Positions 43,263-53,637 of a DNA stretch of 64,000 nucleotides are shown here, piece after piece. The translations under genes were made by a program, and so were the position numbers. Source of the DNA: Phytohabitans aurantiacus (GTDB lineage: Bacteria; Actinomycetota; Actinomycetes; Mycobacteriales; Micromonosporaceae). Every line of letters starts with the position of its first letter. Within the stretch, counting starts at the first letter, position 1. The DNA is taken from the NCBI RefSeq assembly GCF_027923225.1, contig NZ_BSDI01000020.1:60103-124102 (forward strand), read 5' to 3'. Below the pieces are notes generated by a model, which had not been told where the DNA came from, did not search any database, and saw nothing but the letters and a program-made list of their open reading frames with translations.

Positions 43263-44737
43263 TAGCGTCGGTGGGTACCGGCACCGACGAGGGTGCGCTC
43301 GCGGGCGTCGGGCAGTACGCCGGTCACGCCCGGCGCCACGCCCTGCACGACCCGCTCGTGCAGCAGCGGTACGGCGGCGTCGGTGGCGAGGACGGCGGCT
43401 TCCGCACGCATGATCGCCGCTTGGCGGCGCGCGCTGTCGCCGGTCGCCCCGGCCTCGGCGACCACCCGGTCCACCGCCGGATCGCAGAGCTGGGCGATGT
43501 TGTAGCTGCCCTCGCACGTGAAGTCGCTGGCGAGGTACGAGACCGGGTCGCCCGTGTCGAGTGCGGTCGAGCGCGACAGGATCACCGCGTCGAAGGTGCC
43601 CGCGAGCGCGTCGGCCTCCAGTCGGGAGTACTCGCGCACCTCTTGGCGGACCGCGAAGCCCGCGTCTTCCAACTGGCGCTGGACCACGGTGGCGATCTCG
43701 GGTAGTTCGGGCCGGTTGGTGTACGTGGCGAGCACCACCGGTCGCCCGGTGACCGTGCCGGGCGCGCGGCGCTCCGGGGTGACGCGCTGCCGTGCCGCCC
43801 ACGGCAGCGCCGGCCCGAACAGGCCCTGTGCGGCGTCGGCGCGGCTCTCGTAGACGCCGTCGACGATCGGCCGGGGCCGTACCGCGGCCCGCGCCGCCGC
43901 CCGTGCCGCCGGGTCGGCGAAGGTGCCCTTGGCGGTGTTGAGAAGCAGGTTCACGGTGCGCGTGGTGGGCACCTCGTGCAGGGCGGCACGGTCGAGCACG
44001 GCGGTCTGCGCGATCGGGATCGTGTCGACCACGTCGACGGCGCCGGTGCGCAGCGCGTTGGCCCTCGTCGTGCCGTCGCTGACGAACTCCACGTCGAGGC
44101 CGGCGGCGCGGGCGGCCTCACCCCAGTACCCGTCGAACCGCTCGGCGGTGACGCCCTGCGCGCCGCGCACCTCGGTGAGGACGAACGGGCCGGTCGCCGT
44201 GCGGACCGGGTTCGGCTGCCCGCCGGTGTACGCGGACGGTGCGAGGACGCCGAGCGCCGGGCTGGACATCCGCTGCGGTAGCAGCGGGTCGGCGATGTCG
44301 GTGCTGACCGCCACGGTGTCCGGGCCGGCGGCGGTCGCGGTGAGGGTGAGCCCGGTCAGCACGCGCAGGCGGGGCGTGGCCGCGTTCGCGCGGCGCAGGG
44401 CGTCCGACACGGCGGCGGCGGTGACCGCGGTGCCGTCGTGAAACCTCGCCTCGCGCAGCGTGAACAGCCACGTCCGGTCGTCCGTGCGGCGCCACTCGGT
44501 GGCGAGGGCGGGCCGCGCGGCACCGTTCTCGTCGAGCCGGGTCAGGCCCTCGATGACGCCGAGCTGGCTCAGCCGCACCGCGTCGTCGCCGTGCGGCGAC
44601 ATGCCGCGCGTGGGCGGGAACGTGAGCGCGACGCGGAGGCGCGCGTCACCGGGCGCGGCGGCTGCCTCGTCGCCACCGCCGGCGAAGCAGCCGGCGAGCA
44701 GGAGTGGCGTGGCCAGGAGCAGGCTGAGTCGTCGCAT
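43262..44737 (-). CDS. SBP_bac_5 substrate-binding lipoprotein (peptide/nickel/opine class)
   Basis: The 491-residue protein has a lipobox LLLAGC (Cys16 or 17), so it is tethered outside the membrane. It has the family pattern of DppA/NikA/CntA-like proteins: GVIEGLTRLDENG near the start, REARFHDGTAVTAAAVSDALRR, TGPFVLTEVRGAQG and LLLNTAKGTFAD. It is shorter than most peptide-binding members, like the nickel and opine-metallophore binders. It begins a three-gene operon whose promoter region holds a sequence matching the Zur box, supporting zinc-related uptake. Confidence 0.92.
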   Translation of the reverse strand: MRRLSLLLATPLLLAGCFAGGGDEAAAAPGDARLRVALTFPPTRGMSPHGDDAVRLSQLGVIEGLTRLDENGAARPALATEWRRTDDRTWLFTLREARFHDGTAVTAAAVSDALRRANAATPRLRVLTGLTLTATAAGPDTVAVSTDIADPLLPQRMSSPALGVLAPSAYTGGQPNPVRTATGPFVLTEVRGAQGVTAERFDGYWGEAARAAGLDVEFVSDGTTRANALRTGAVDVVDTIPIAQTAVLDRAALHEVPTTRTVNLLLNTAKGTFADPAARAAARAAVRPRPIVDGVYESRADAAQGLFGPALPWAARQRVTPERRAPGTVTGRPVVLATYTNRPELPEIATVVQRQLEDAGFAVRQEVREYSRLEADALAGTFDAVILSRSTALDTGDPVSYLASDFTCEGSYNIAQLCDPAVDRVVAEAGATGDSARRQAAIMRAEAAVLATDAAVPLLHERVVQGVAPGVTGVLPDARERTLVGAGTHRR

Positions 44738-44754
44738 AGCTTCGGGACGCTACA

Positions 44755-44769
44755 TGAAAACCGTTGTCA
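44755..44769 (-). promoter_or_regulatory. candidate Zur (zinc uptake regulator) box
   Basis: TGAAAACCGTTGTCA is a 7-1-7 inverted repeat with one mismatch between the arms. It agrees with the actinobacterial Zur consensus TGAAAATNATTTTCA-like sites (TGAcAACggTTTTCA on the other strand). It ends 18 bp before the start codon of the binding protein, where a bound repressor blocks transcription. Confidence 0.65.
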
Positions 44770-44796
44770 TCTCCACGTGTGCGCTGTTCATCACAT

Positions 44797-44833
44797 GATC
44801 AAGGCGCCCTTCAGTGCGAAGGGCGCCTTGATC
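44797..44833. terminator. strong 16-bp hairpin
   Basis: Arms GATCAAGGCGCCCTTC and GAAGGGCGCCTTGATC are perfectly complementary with a five-base loop. It follows the small secreted-protein gene (stop at 44910, - strand) and precedes the zinc operon, so it isolates the two. A near relative lies at 50260. Confidence 0.8.
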
Positions 44834-44909
44834 GACGAGGGGTTGGGCGCGACCTTGGAGGGGTAGGTCGCGCCCACGGGCGCGGCCCCGGAGGGGGGTG
44901 GGGCGCGCC

Positions 44910-45566
44910 CTAGCGGGTGCGGCGGCGGACCAGCAGCGCGATGCCGGCCAGGCCCAGGGTGATGACGACCACGACGGCGCCGTTCAACAGGAGCATCTGG
45001 CGCAGATCGGTCAGCAGCGCGTCGATGTCGCGGCCCGGATTGAGGGTGTTGTCGTCGAACACCCGCTCGCCGCCGCCAACGCCGCCGCCGTGCAGCGAGT
45101 CGGCCTGCTCGGGCAGCGGCACGCCGGCCGCGCGCAGCGTCTCCGACATGGTGAGGCGGCCGTAGAACCAGGCCGCCGTCGTCTTGAGCTTCTTGTCGGG
45201 CTGCTTGGCCGGCCGGAACGCGCGGGGCCCGCCGCTGGCGAGCGGGTACAGGTCGTACGTCTGCTTGGCGGCCTCGCCGACGAGCACGGTCACCGTGTAC
45301 TTGGGGCCGAGCTTGTCGGGCTTCGGTGAGCTCGTCTGGCCCTTGCCCTGAAGCCAGCTCACCTGGCTCAGCACGGCGGTGAAGAGCTCGGGCTTCTCGG
45401 CCGCCTGGACGGTGATCGGCTGGGCCAGCCCCTCACCGGTGATCGTGACCGCACTGGGGGTGTTGGCCGGTGCCGCCGAGGCGGGCGACGCGAGCAGCTG
45501 CGGCGCCGCGACCACCGCCAGCAGCGCTCCGCTTAGCAACCACCGCCGGCTCACCCGTGCGCCCAT
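44910..45566 (-). CDS. exported membrane-anchored protein of unknown function
   Basis: The 218-residue protein has a Tat-like or Sec signal (VSRRWLLSGALLAVVAAPQLLA, ending near ASA), an outside domain of about 140 residues (TITGEGLAQPITVQ, VLSQVSWLQGKGQTSSP, GPKYTVTVLVGEAAKQTYDLYPLA) and one C-terminal membrane helix (about 190-212) with a short basic tail. It is thus exposed outside the cell and held at both ends or cleaved to a C-anchored form. The ATG at 45566 is six bases after GGGAGG and preferred over the ATG 6 bases upstream. Confidence 0.82.
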   Translation of the reverse strand: MGARVSRRWLLSGALLAVVAAPQLLASPASAAPANTPSAVTITGEGLAQPITVQAAEKPELFTAVLSQVSWLQGKGQTSSPKPDKLGPKYTVTVLVGEAAKQTYDLYPLASGGPRAFRPAKQPDKKLKTTAAWFYGRLTMSETLRAAGVPLPEQADSLHGGGVGGGERVFDDNTLNPGRDIDALLTDLRQMLLLNGAVVVVITLGLAGIALLVRRRTR

Positions 45567-45771
45567 GCCCATCCTCCCGCCCGTTTGACGGATGGTCCCG
45601 CGCTTCGGTCCCCGAAATCACATCCGCGTACTCAAAAGACTCCGCTGAACCGCGAGCGGTTGCATCTGGAGACAACGTTTTTGCAACTATGTGCGAGCCA
45701 GGACCGATTAAAACCAAGTTGGTCGCTGGCCGCTGATCGTAACCGTAGGCGGCGGCGCATAGGGGGTCGGT

Positions 45772-47181
45772 TCAGGGGAGGCGGACGCGGGCGGCGCGGA
45801 TGCGGGCGAGGGCGCGGTCGCGACCCAGTACTTCCAGGGACTCGAACAGGGGCAGGCCGACGCTGCGGCCGGTCACCGCCACTCGCACCGGTGCCTGTGC
45901 CTTGCCGAGCTTGAGCCCGCGCGACAACCCGACCGCCTCCAGCGCCTCCTTCAGGGACACCGCGTCCCACGACGGCAGGGCCTCGAACGCGTCAGCCGCC
46001 GCGTCGAGCAGTTCGCCGGCCCCGTCCTTCATCGCCTTTACCCAGGACGCCTCGTCGATCGCGGGCGCCGGCAGGAACAGGAAGTCGACGTTCGGCACGA
46101 TCTCGCTCAGTACCGCGATGCGGGTCTGCGCCAGCGGTGCCACCGCCGCGAACGCCTCGGCGTCGAAGCCGGCCGGCTCCCACGGCGGCGGCGGGATGGT
46201 GGCGGTACCGGTCAGCCACGGCTGGCACGCGGCGACGAAGTCATCGACCGGGAGCGCCCGGATGTACTCGCCGTTGAACGCGCGCAGCTTCTTCTCGTCG
46301 AAGAACGCCGGCGACGGGTTGACCTCCTCCAGCCGGAACTCCGACTCGATGACCGACCACGGCACGATCTCGCGGTCGCCGCTCGGCGCCCAGCCCAGCA
46401 GCATCAGGTAGTTGCGCATGGTGTCGGCGAGGTAGCCCTCGTCGCGGTACGCCTCCAGGGCCACCTTGTCGCGCCGCTTCGACAGCTTCTGGCGCTTTTC
46501 GTTGACGACGACGGGCACGTGCGCCCACACCGGCGGCTTCACGCCGAGGGCGGCCCACAGCATCTGCTGCTTGGGCGTGTTGGGCAGGTGCTCCTCGGCA
46601 CGGATCACGTGGGTGATGCCCATCGTGAGGTCGTCGACCACGTTGGCGAGCAGGAAGACCGGGGAGCCGTCGCTGCGGGCGATGACGAAGTCTTCGATCA
46701 GCTTGTTTTCGAACGTGGGCTCGCCCCGGATCAGGTCGACGACCACCGTCTCGCCGGCATCGGGCGTCCGGAACCGCAACGCCCGTCCGGGCCCCTCGGT
46801 CAGCCCCCGGTCGCGGCAGAACCCGTCGTACCCCTGGTACTGCGAGCCGGTGCGGGCCTGCACGTCTTCGCGGGCGCAGTCGCAGTAGTACGCGCGGCCG
46901 TCGGCGGCCAGCCTCATGGCGGCGGCACGGTGCTCGCCCGCGTTGGCCGACTGGAAGTGCGGACCTTCGTACGTGCCGCGCTCGATCCCGATCCAGTCGA
47001 GCGCGGTGAGGATGCCTTCGGTCCACTCTGGCCGGTTGCGCGCCGCGTCGGTGTCCTCGATGCGCAGCACGAAAACACCGGCGTGCTGCTTTGCGTAGAT
47101 CCAGTTCTGGAGGGCCGAGCGGGCGCCTCCGACGTGGAACATACCGGTCGGGGAAGGGGCGAAGCGTACGCGTACGGTCAC
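45772..47181 (-). CDS. gltX: glutamyl-tRNA synthetase-like enzyme (GltX, unusual branch)
   Basis: The 469-residue class I synthetase has the HIGH-type motif APSPTGMFHVGGARSAL and KMSKS-type motif EKRQKLSKRRDKVALE, a zinc-like Cys region (YYCDCARED) and the helical anticodon-binding half. It should join glutamate to tRNA. The sequence around HIGH differs from the usual actinobacterial GltX (NPHVGLVRTALFNWA), so it may be a second, paralogous enzyme. The GTG start overlaps the stop of the sugar MFS gene (GTGA); co-translation with a beta-glucosidase operon is odd for a housekeeping enzyme. Confidence 0.92.
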   Translation of the reverse strand: MTVRVRFAPSPTGMFHVGGARSALQNWIYAKQHAGVFVLRIEDTDAARNRPEWTEGILTALDWIGIERGTYEGPHFQSANAGEHRAAAMRLAADGRAYYCDCAREDVQARTGSQYQGYDGFCRDRGLTEGPGRALRFRTPDAGETVVVDLIRGEPTFENKLIEDFVIARSDGSPVFLLANVVDDLTMGITHVIRAEEHLPNTPKQQMLWAALGVKPPVWAHVPVVVNEKRQKLSKRRDKVALEAYRDEGYLADTMRNYLMLLGWAPSGDREIVPWSVIESEFRLEEVNPSPAFFDEKKLRAFNGEYIRALPVDDFVAACQPWLTGTATIPPPPWEPAGFDAEAFAAVAPLAQTRIAVLSEIVPNVDFLFLPAPAIDEASWVKAMKDGAGELLDAAADAFEALPSWDAVSLKEALEAVGLSRGLKLGKAQAPVRVAVTGRSVGLPLFESLEVLGRDRALARIRAARVRLP

Positions 47182-48449
47182 GGGACCGAGCGTATCCGTA
47201 CCACCAGCGCGGAGCCGAGCAGGGTGACTGCGGCGGTGACCGCGTACAGGGTCGGGTAGCCGCCGAGGTACACCACGATCGGCGCCGACATGGCCGGCCC
47301 GAGTACCTGCGGAGCCGAGTTGGCGATGTTGATGACACCGAGGTCCTTGGCGCGGTCGGTCGCCACCGGGAGCACCTGGGTGATCAGTGCCGCGTCGACG
47401 GCCAGGTACACCCCGTAGCCGGCGCCGAGCAGGAGAGCGGCCACGAGAGCGGTGTTCCAGGTGGGCCAGACGGCGAGCAGCAGCGCGGCCACCGCCATGA
47501 TCACGCCGGACCAGATGACGAAGACCTTGCGGCGACCCGAGCGGTCCGACAGCTTTCCGGAGACCACCGCGGTCGCCATCATGCCGGCCGTGTACAGCAG
47601 GATCAGCACCAGCAACCCGTCTTCCGGGTTCGGGTAGTGCACCTTGTCCTTGAGGAAGAACAGCAGGTACAGGGTGCCGAGCGCGTTGCCGAGCTGCACG
47701 AGGAAGCGGGTGCCCCAGGCCCAGGCGAAGTCCGGGTACTTCCGGGGGCTCACCCACAGGCCGACGAGGAGGTCGCGCGTGCGCAGCGGCGCCCGGTGCT
47801 CGCGCGGCAGGGGGTCGTCGGCGGTACGCAGCGCGAACGGCAGCGCCAGCACGAGCAGGGCCACCGCGATCGCCAGGTACCCGTTGGCGTTGCCGGTCAC
47901 CACGGCCGTCACCAGTACCGCGCCGACGACCAGGCCCAGCGCCTGCGGGATACCCACCCAGCCAGCCACCGCGGCGCGCTGGTTGACAGGTACCCGATCG
48001 GGAACCCCTGCGGTGAGCGAGGCGAGCATGGCGTTGAGGAAGATCTGCGCCGCGACCCACGCGAGCGCGACGCCGACGATGGTGTGCTGCTGCGCCAGCA
48101 GCACGAGCGCCGCCGCGCCGGCGATGGCGCCGCCGGCGGTCCAGATGTGCCGCCTGCCGAGCTCGCGTCCGGCGATCCTGACGCACGTACGGTCGGAGAG
48201 CGCCCCCGCGATGGGGTTGGCGAGCACGGCCGCCAGCGCGCCGAACCCGAAGACCCAGGCCAGCATTGTCTCCTTGTTGGCCGCGTCGATCGCCTCGATC
48301 TGCTGCGGCAGCAGGATCTGGATGGGCGTGAAGAACGCCATCCACAGGCCCAGGTTGGCGGAGAAGATCAGCGCGATCCAGGAACGGCCGACGCGTACGG
48401 TCGGCTCGGCCAGCGCGGCTGGCACCGGAATGGGCGTGATGGCGGTCAT
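47178..48449 (-). CDS. MFS sugar/glycoside transporter
   Basis: The 423-residue carrier has twelve helices and the motifs NPIAGALSDR and GKLSDRSGRRK between helices 2-3 and 8-9. It resembles actinobacterial sugar MFS proteins (SLC45/GPH-like) found beside glucosidases. The ATG overlaps the stop of the GH1 gene (ATGA). It likely imports the beta-glucoside that the enzyme cleaves; transport direction and substrate are inferred. Confidence 0.9.
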   Translation of the reverse strand: MTAITPIPVPAALAEPTVRVGRSWIALIFSANLGLWMAFFTPIQILLPQQIEAIDAANKETMLAWVFGFGALAAVLANPIAGALSDRTCVRIAGRELGRRHIWTAGGAIAGAAALVLLAQQHTIVGVALAWVAAQIFLNAMLASLTAGVPDRVPVNQRAAVAGWVGIPQALGLVVGAVLVTAVVTGNANGYLAIAVALLVLALPFALRTADDPLPREHRAPLRTRDLLVGLWVSPRKYPDFAWAWGTRFLVQLGNALGTLYLLFFLKDKVHYPNPEDGLLVLILLYTAGMMATAVVSGKLSDRSGRRKVFVIWSGVIMAVAALLLAVWPTWNTALVAALLLGAGYGVYLAVDAALITQVLPVATDRAKDLGVINIANSAPQVLGPAMSAPIVVYLGGYPTLYAVTAAVTLLGSALVVRIRSVP

Positions 48450-49726
48450 CTCGACGCCTGGATGAGGTCTCTGTACCAGCTGAACGAGGTCTTCGGCGTG
48501 CGCACCTGCGTGTCGAAGTCGACGTGCACCAGGCCGAACCGCTTCGTGTACCCCTCGGCCCACTCGAAGTTGTCGAGCAGCGACCAGACGAAGTACCCGC
48601 GCACGTCGACGCCCGCCGCCATGGCCGCCTTGACCGCGTTGACGTGGCTGTCCAGGTACGCCACCCGCTGGGGGTCGTCGACGCCCTCGTACGCGCAGCC
48701 GCTCTCCGTGATGTAGATCGGCGGGAGCGCGTCGCCGTACTCGGTGAGGAACCCGACGAGCAGGTCGCGCAGCCCGTCCGGCACCACCGGCCAGCCGAAG
48801 TCGGTGATCGGGTACCCGTCGAGGGCCACCAGGTCGAACGGGAGCGGAGCGCCGGGCAGGGGCGCCTGCACGCCGGTGGGGTTGTAGTAGTTGACGCCGA
48901 GGAAGTCGATGGGGCTCGCGATGATGTCGAGGTCGCCGTCCTTCACGACCTCTTCGTCAAGGCCGATCTCCGGATACCCGCGCCCGAGCAGCGGATCGGT
49001 GAACATCCGGTTGTGCAGCGCGTGGTACGTCGCGGCGGCGGCCAGATCGGCGTCGGTGCCGCCCTGCGGCCAGGCGGGGGAGTAGTTGTTGGCGATGCTG
49101 ATCGGGCTGGTCGTGCGCGCCCGCAGTGCCTGTACGGCCAGGCCGTGCCCGAGAAGCTGGTGGTGCGCGGCCGGCAGCGCCCCGAACAGCAGCGCGTGCC
49201 CGGGGGCGTGCTCGCCGGTGGCGTACCCGAGCGTCATGTGGATGAACGGCTCGTTGAGCGTGATCCACAGCTTGACCCGGTCGCCCAGCGCGGCCCCGAC
49301 CAGGTCGGCGTACTCGGCGAACCGGTACGCGGTGTCCCGGTTCAGCCAGCCGCCCTGGTCTTCGAGCGCCTGCGGCAGGTCCCAGTGGAAGAGCGTCAGC
49401 ACCGGGTCGATGTCGCGTGCGAGGAGCGCGTCGACGAGGCGGTCGTAGAAGGCGATGCCCTCGGGGTTGGCCGGGCCGGTGCCTTCGGGCTGGATGCGCG
49501 GCCAGGCCACCGAGAACCGGTAGGCGTCGACGCCCAGGTCGGCCATGAGCGCGACGTCTTCGGCGTACCGGTGGTAGTGGTCGCAGGCCTCGTCACCGGT
49601 GGCCCGCCCGTCCTGCTGGGTGAACGTGTCCCAGATGGACGTGCCGCGGCCGCCCTCCTTGACCGCGCCCTCGATCTGGTACGAGGAGGTCGAGACGCCC
49701 CAGGTGAAGCCTTCCGGAAACCTCAT
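48446..49726 (-). CDS. GH1 beta-glucosidase
   Basis: The 426-residue enzyme is a complete GH1 retaining beta-glucosidase. The acid/base is Glu159 in TLNEP and the nucleophile Glu341 in YITESG; the N-terminal signature FTWGVSTSSYQIEG is present. It acts in the cytoplasm (no signal peptide) on cellobiose or other beta-glucosides. The ATG follows AAGGGAG. It is the first gene of the operon with the sugar MFS and GltX. Confidence 0.96.
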   Translation of the reverse strand: MRFPEGFTWGVSTSSYQIEGAVKEGGRGTSIWDTFTQQDGRATGDEACDHYHRYAEDVALMADLGVDAYRFSVAWPRIQPEGTGPANPEGIAFYDRLVDALLARDIDPVLTLFHWDLPQALEDQGGWLNRDTAYRFAEYADLVGAALGDRVKLWITLNEPFIHMTLGYATGEHAPGHALLFGALPAAHHQLLGHGLAVQALRARTTSPISIANNYSPAWPQGGTDADLAAAATYHALHNRMFTDPLLGRGYPEIGLDEEVVKDGDLDIIASPIDFLGVNYYNPTGVQAPLPGAPLPFDLVALDGYPITDFGWPVVPDGLRDLLVGFLTEYGDALPPIYITESGCAYEGVDDPQRVAYLDSHVNAVKAAMAAGVDVRGYFVWSLLDNFEWAEGYTKRFGLVHVDFDTQVRTPKTSFSWYRDLIQASR

Positions 49727-49766
49727 GCTGCTCCCTTAACATGAAAGTTCCTCGCACTGTAGCGGC

Positions 49767-50219
49767 TTACCAGTACGCGCGGAATACCGCTCTGTCCACA
49801 GCCGCCCGCCAGCCGGTGTCCGGTGCGTCCGTACGGAGCGCGGTGAGCGCCTCGATCGCGCCAGCCACGAGGTCGGCCCAGTCGAAGGCGCCGTCCGGAC
49901 GGGCCTTCTGCATGATGAACGCCAGACCCGCCGAGTTGCTGGACGCCCATCCCGGACGGCGTGGCACCCGGCGGCCCGCGTTGCCGCCCTGGTCGCTGAG
50001 CAGCCGCACGTGGAAGGGGTAGGCGACCTCGCCGCCCGGCTTGGTCACGGCGATGCGCGCGCTGGCCGGGTCGGCGCCGAAGATGTCGCGCAGGAACGTG
50101 GGGCCGGGCGCCTCGATGACCACTTCGACGCCGTCTCCGTACTCGCCGGGATCGTGCGCGCTGGCCACGCCGCGCACGAGGTCGACGACCGCGCCGAACT
50201 CGTGCCGGTGGAAGTGCAT
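49767..50219 (-). CDS. hypothetical protein, 150 residues
   Basis: The family is not recognised. The protein begins MHFHRHEFGAVVDLVRGV, has GPTFLRDIFGADPASARIAV, then TKPGGEVAYPFHVRLLSDQGGNAG, and ends with helices rich in Ala and Trp. It is soluble with no signal. The ATG at 50219 is preferred over a TTG 39 bases upstream, but neither has a strong ribosome site. It lies between the aceE terminator and the GH1 promoter. Confidence 0.65.
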   Translation of the reverse strand: MHFHRHEFGAVVDLVRGVASAHDPGEYGDGVEVVIEAPGPTFLRDIFGADPASARIAVTKPGGEVAYPFHVRLLSDQGGNAGRRVPRRPGWASSNSAGLAFIMQKARPDGAFDWADLVAGAIEALTALRTDAPDTGWRAAVDRAVFRAYW

Positions 50220-50259
50220 CCGGCGATTCTGCCCTACCCGATCCAGGCCGTAACGCAAA

Positions 50260-50296
50260 GATCAGGGCGTCCTTCGACCCGAAGGACGCCCTGATC
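50260..50296. terminator. strong 16-bp hairpin downstream of aceE
   Basis: Arms GATCAGGGCGTCCTTC and GAAGGACGCCCTGATC with loop GACCC lie 10 bp after the aceE stop on the - strand. It has the same size, loop and base pattern as the hairpin at 44797. Confidence 0.8.
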
Positions 50297-50306
50297 GTGT
50301 ACTGCT

Positions 50307-53081
<2,775 letters not shown>

Positions 53082-53211
53082 AGGCGCTCCCTCAATATCG
53101 TGTGTGGGATAGGTCTCTTAAACCTCCATCCTGCCCCGTCTGAAGTGCTTCCGTCACGCCTAGCGCACGCAGACGCGACGTGCGACACACGTACCCGTCG
53201 GTAACAACGCG

Positions 53212-53616
53212 TTATCCCTGGAGAAACGAGAACCGAACCTGTCTCGTGGCGTTGTCTCCGTTGGGATCAACCAGACAGATCGACTGCCACGTGCCGAGCG
53301 CGATCTGCCCGCCGACCACCGGCAGGGTGGCGTACGGCGCGACGAACGCCGGCAGTACGTGATCACGTCCGTGGCCCCGCGAACCGTGCCGGTGCCGCCA
53401 CCTGTCGTCGGTCGGCAGCACGTCGTCGATCGCGGTGAGCAGATCGTCGTCGGAGCCGGCGCCGGTTTCGATGATCGCGATACCGGCGGTGGCGTGCGGG
53501 ACGAAGACGTGCAGCAGCCCATCGCCCTTGTCATCGGCGAAGGCAGCCGCTTCGCGCGTAATGTCCCGGACCACCGGCCGAGTGCCAGTTCGTACTGTGA
53601 TCACCTCTGTGTGCAT
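53212..53616 (-). CDS. YjbQ-family protein (UPF0047)
   Basis: The 134-residue protein is a UPF0047/YjbQ member: GLLHVFVPHATAGIAIIE, DLLTAIDDVLP, HRHGSRGHGRDHVLPA with clustered His, and GTWQSICLVDPNG at the end. A secondary thiamine-phosphate synthase activity was reported for relatives; the physiological role is unclear. The ATG at 53616 is only 21 bp from the divergent MuiA-like gene, so promoters must overlap and the transcripts are probably leaderless. Confidence 0.93.
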   Translation of the reverse strand: MHTEVITVRTGTRPVVRDITREAAAFADDKGDGLLHVFVPHATAGIAIIETGAGSDDDLLTAIDDVLPTDDRWRHRHGSRGHGRDHVLPAFVAPYATLPVVGGQIALGTWQSICLVDPNGDNATRQVRFSFLQG

Positions 53617-53637
53617 CCCGCCAGTATCTTTGACCGC

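Noticed and set aside
45659..45687. GTTGCA...TGCAAC dyad upstream of the exported protein
   Set aside because: Short six-base arms 17 bases apart in an AT-richer stretch may occur by chance; no second copy was found.
53082..53211. Thiamine (TPP) riboswitch near YjbQ and aceE
   Set aside because: No THI-box core (CTGAGA ... ACCTGA with its neighbours) was found in the gap.
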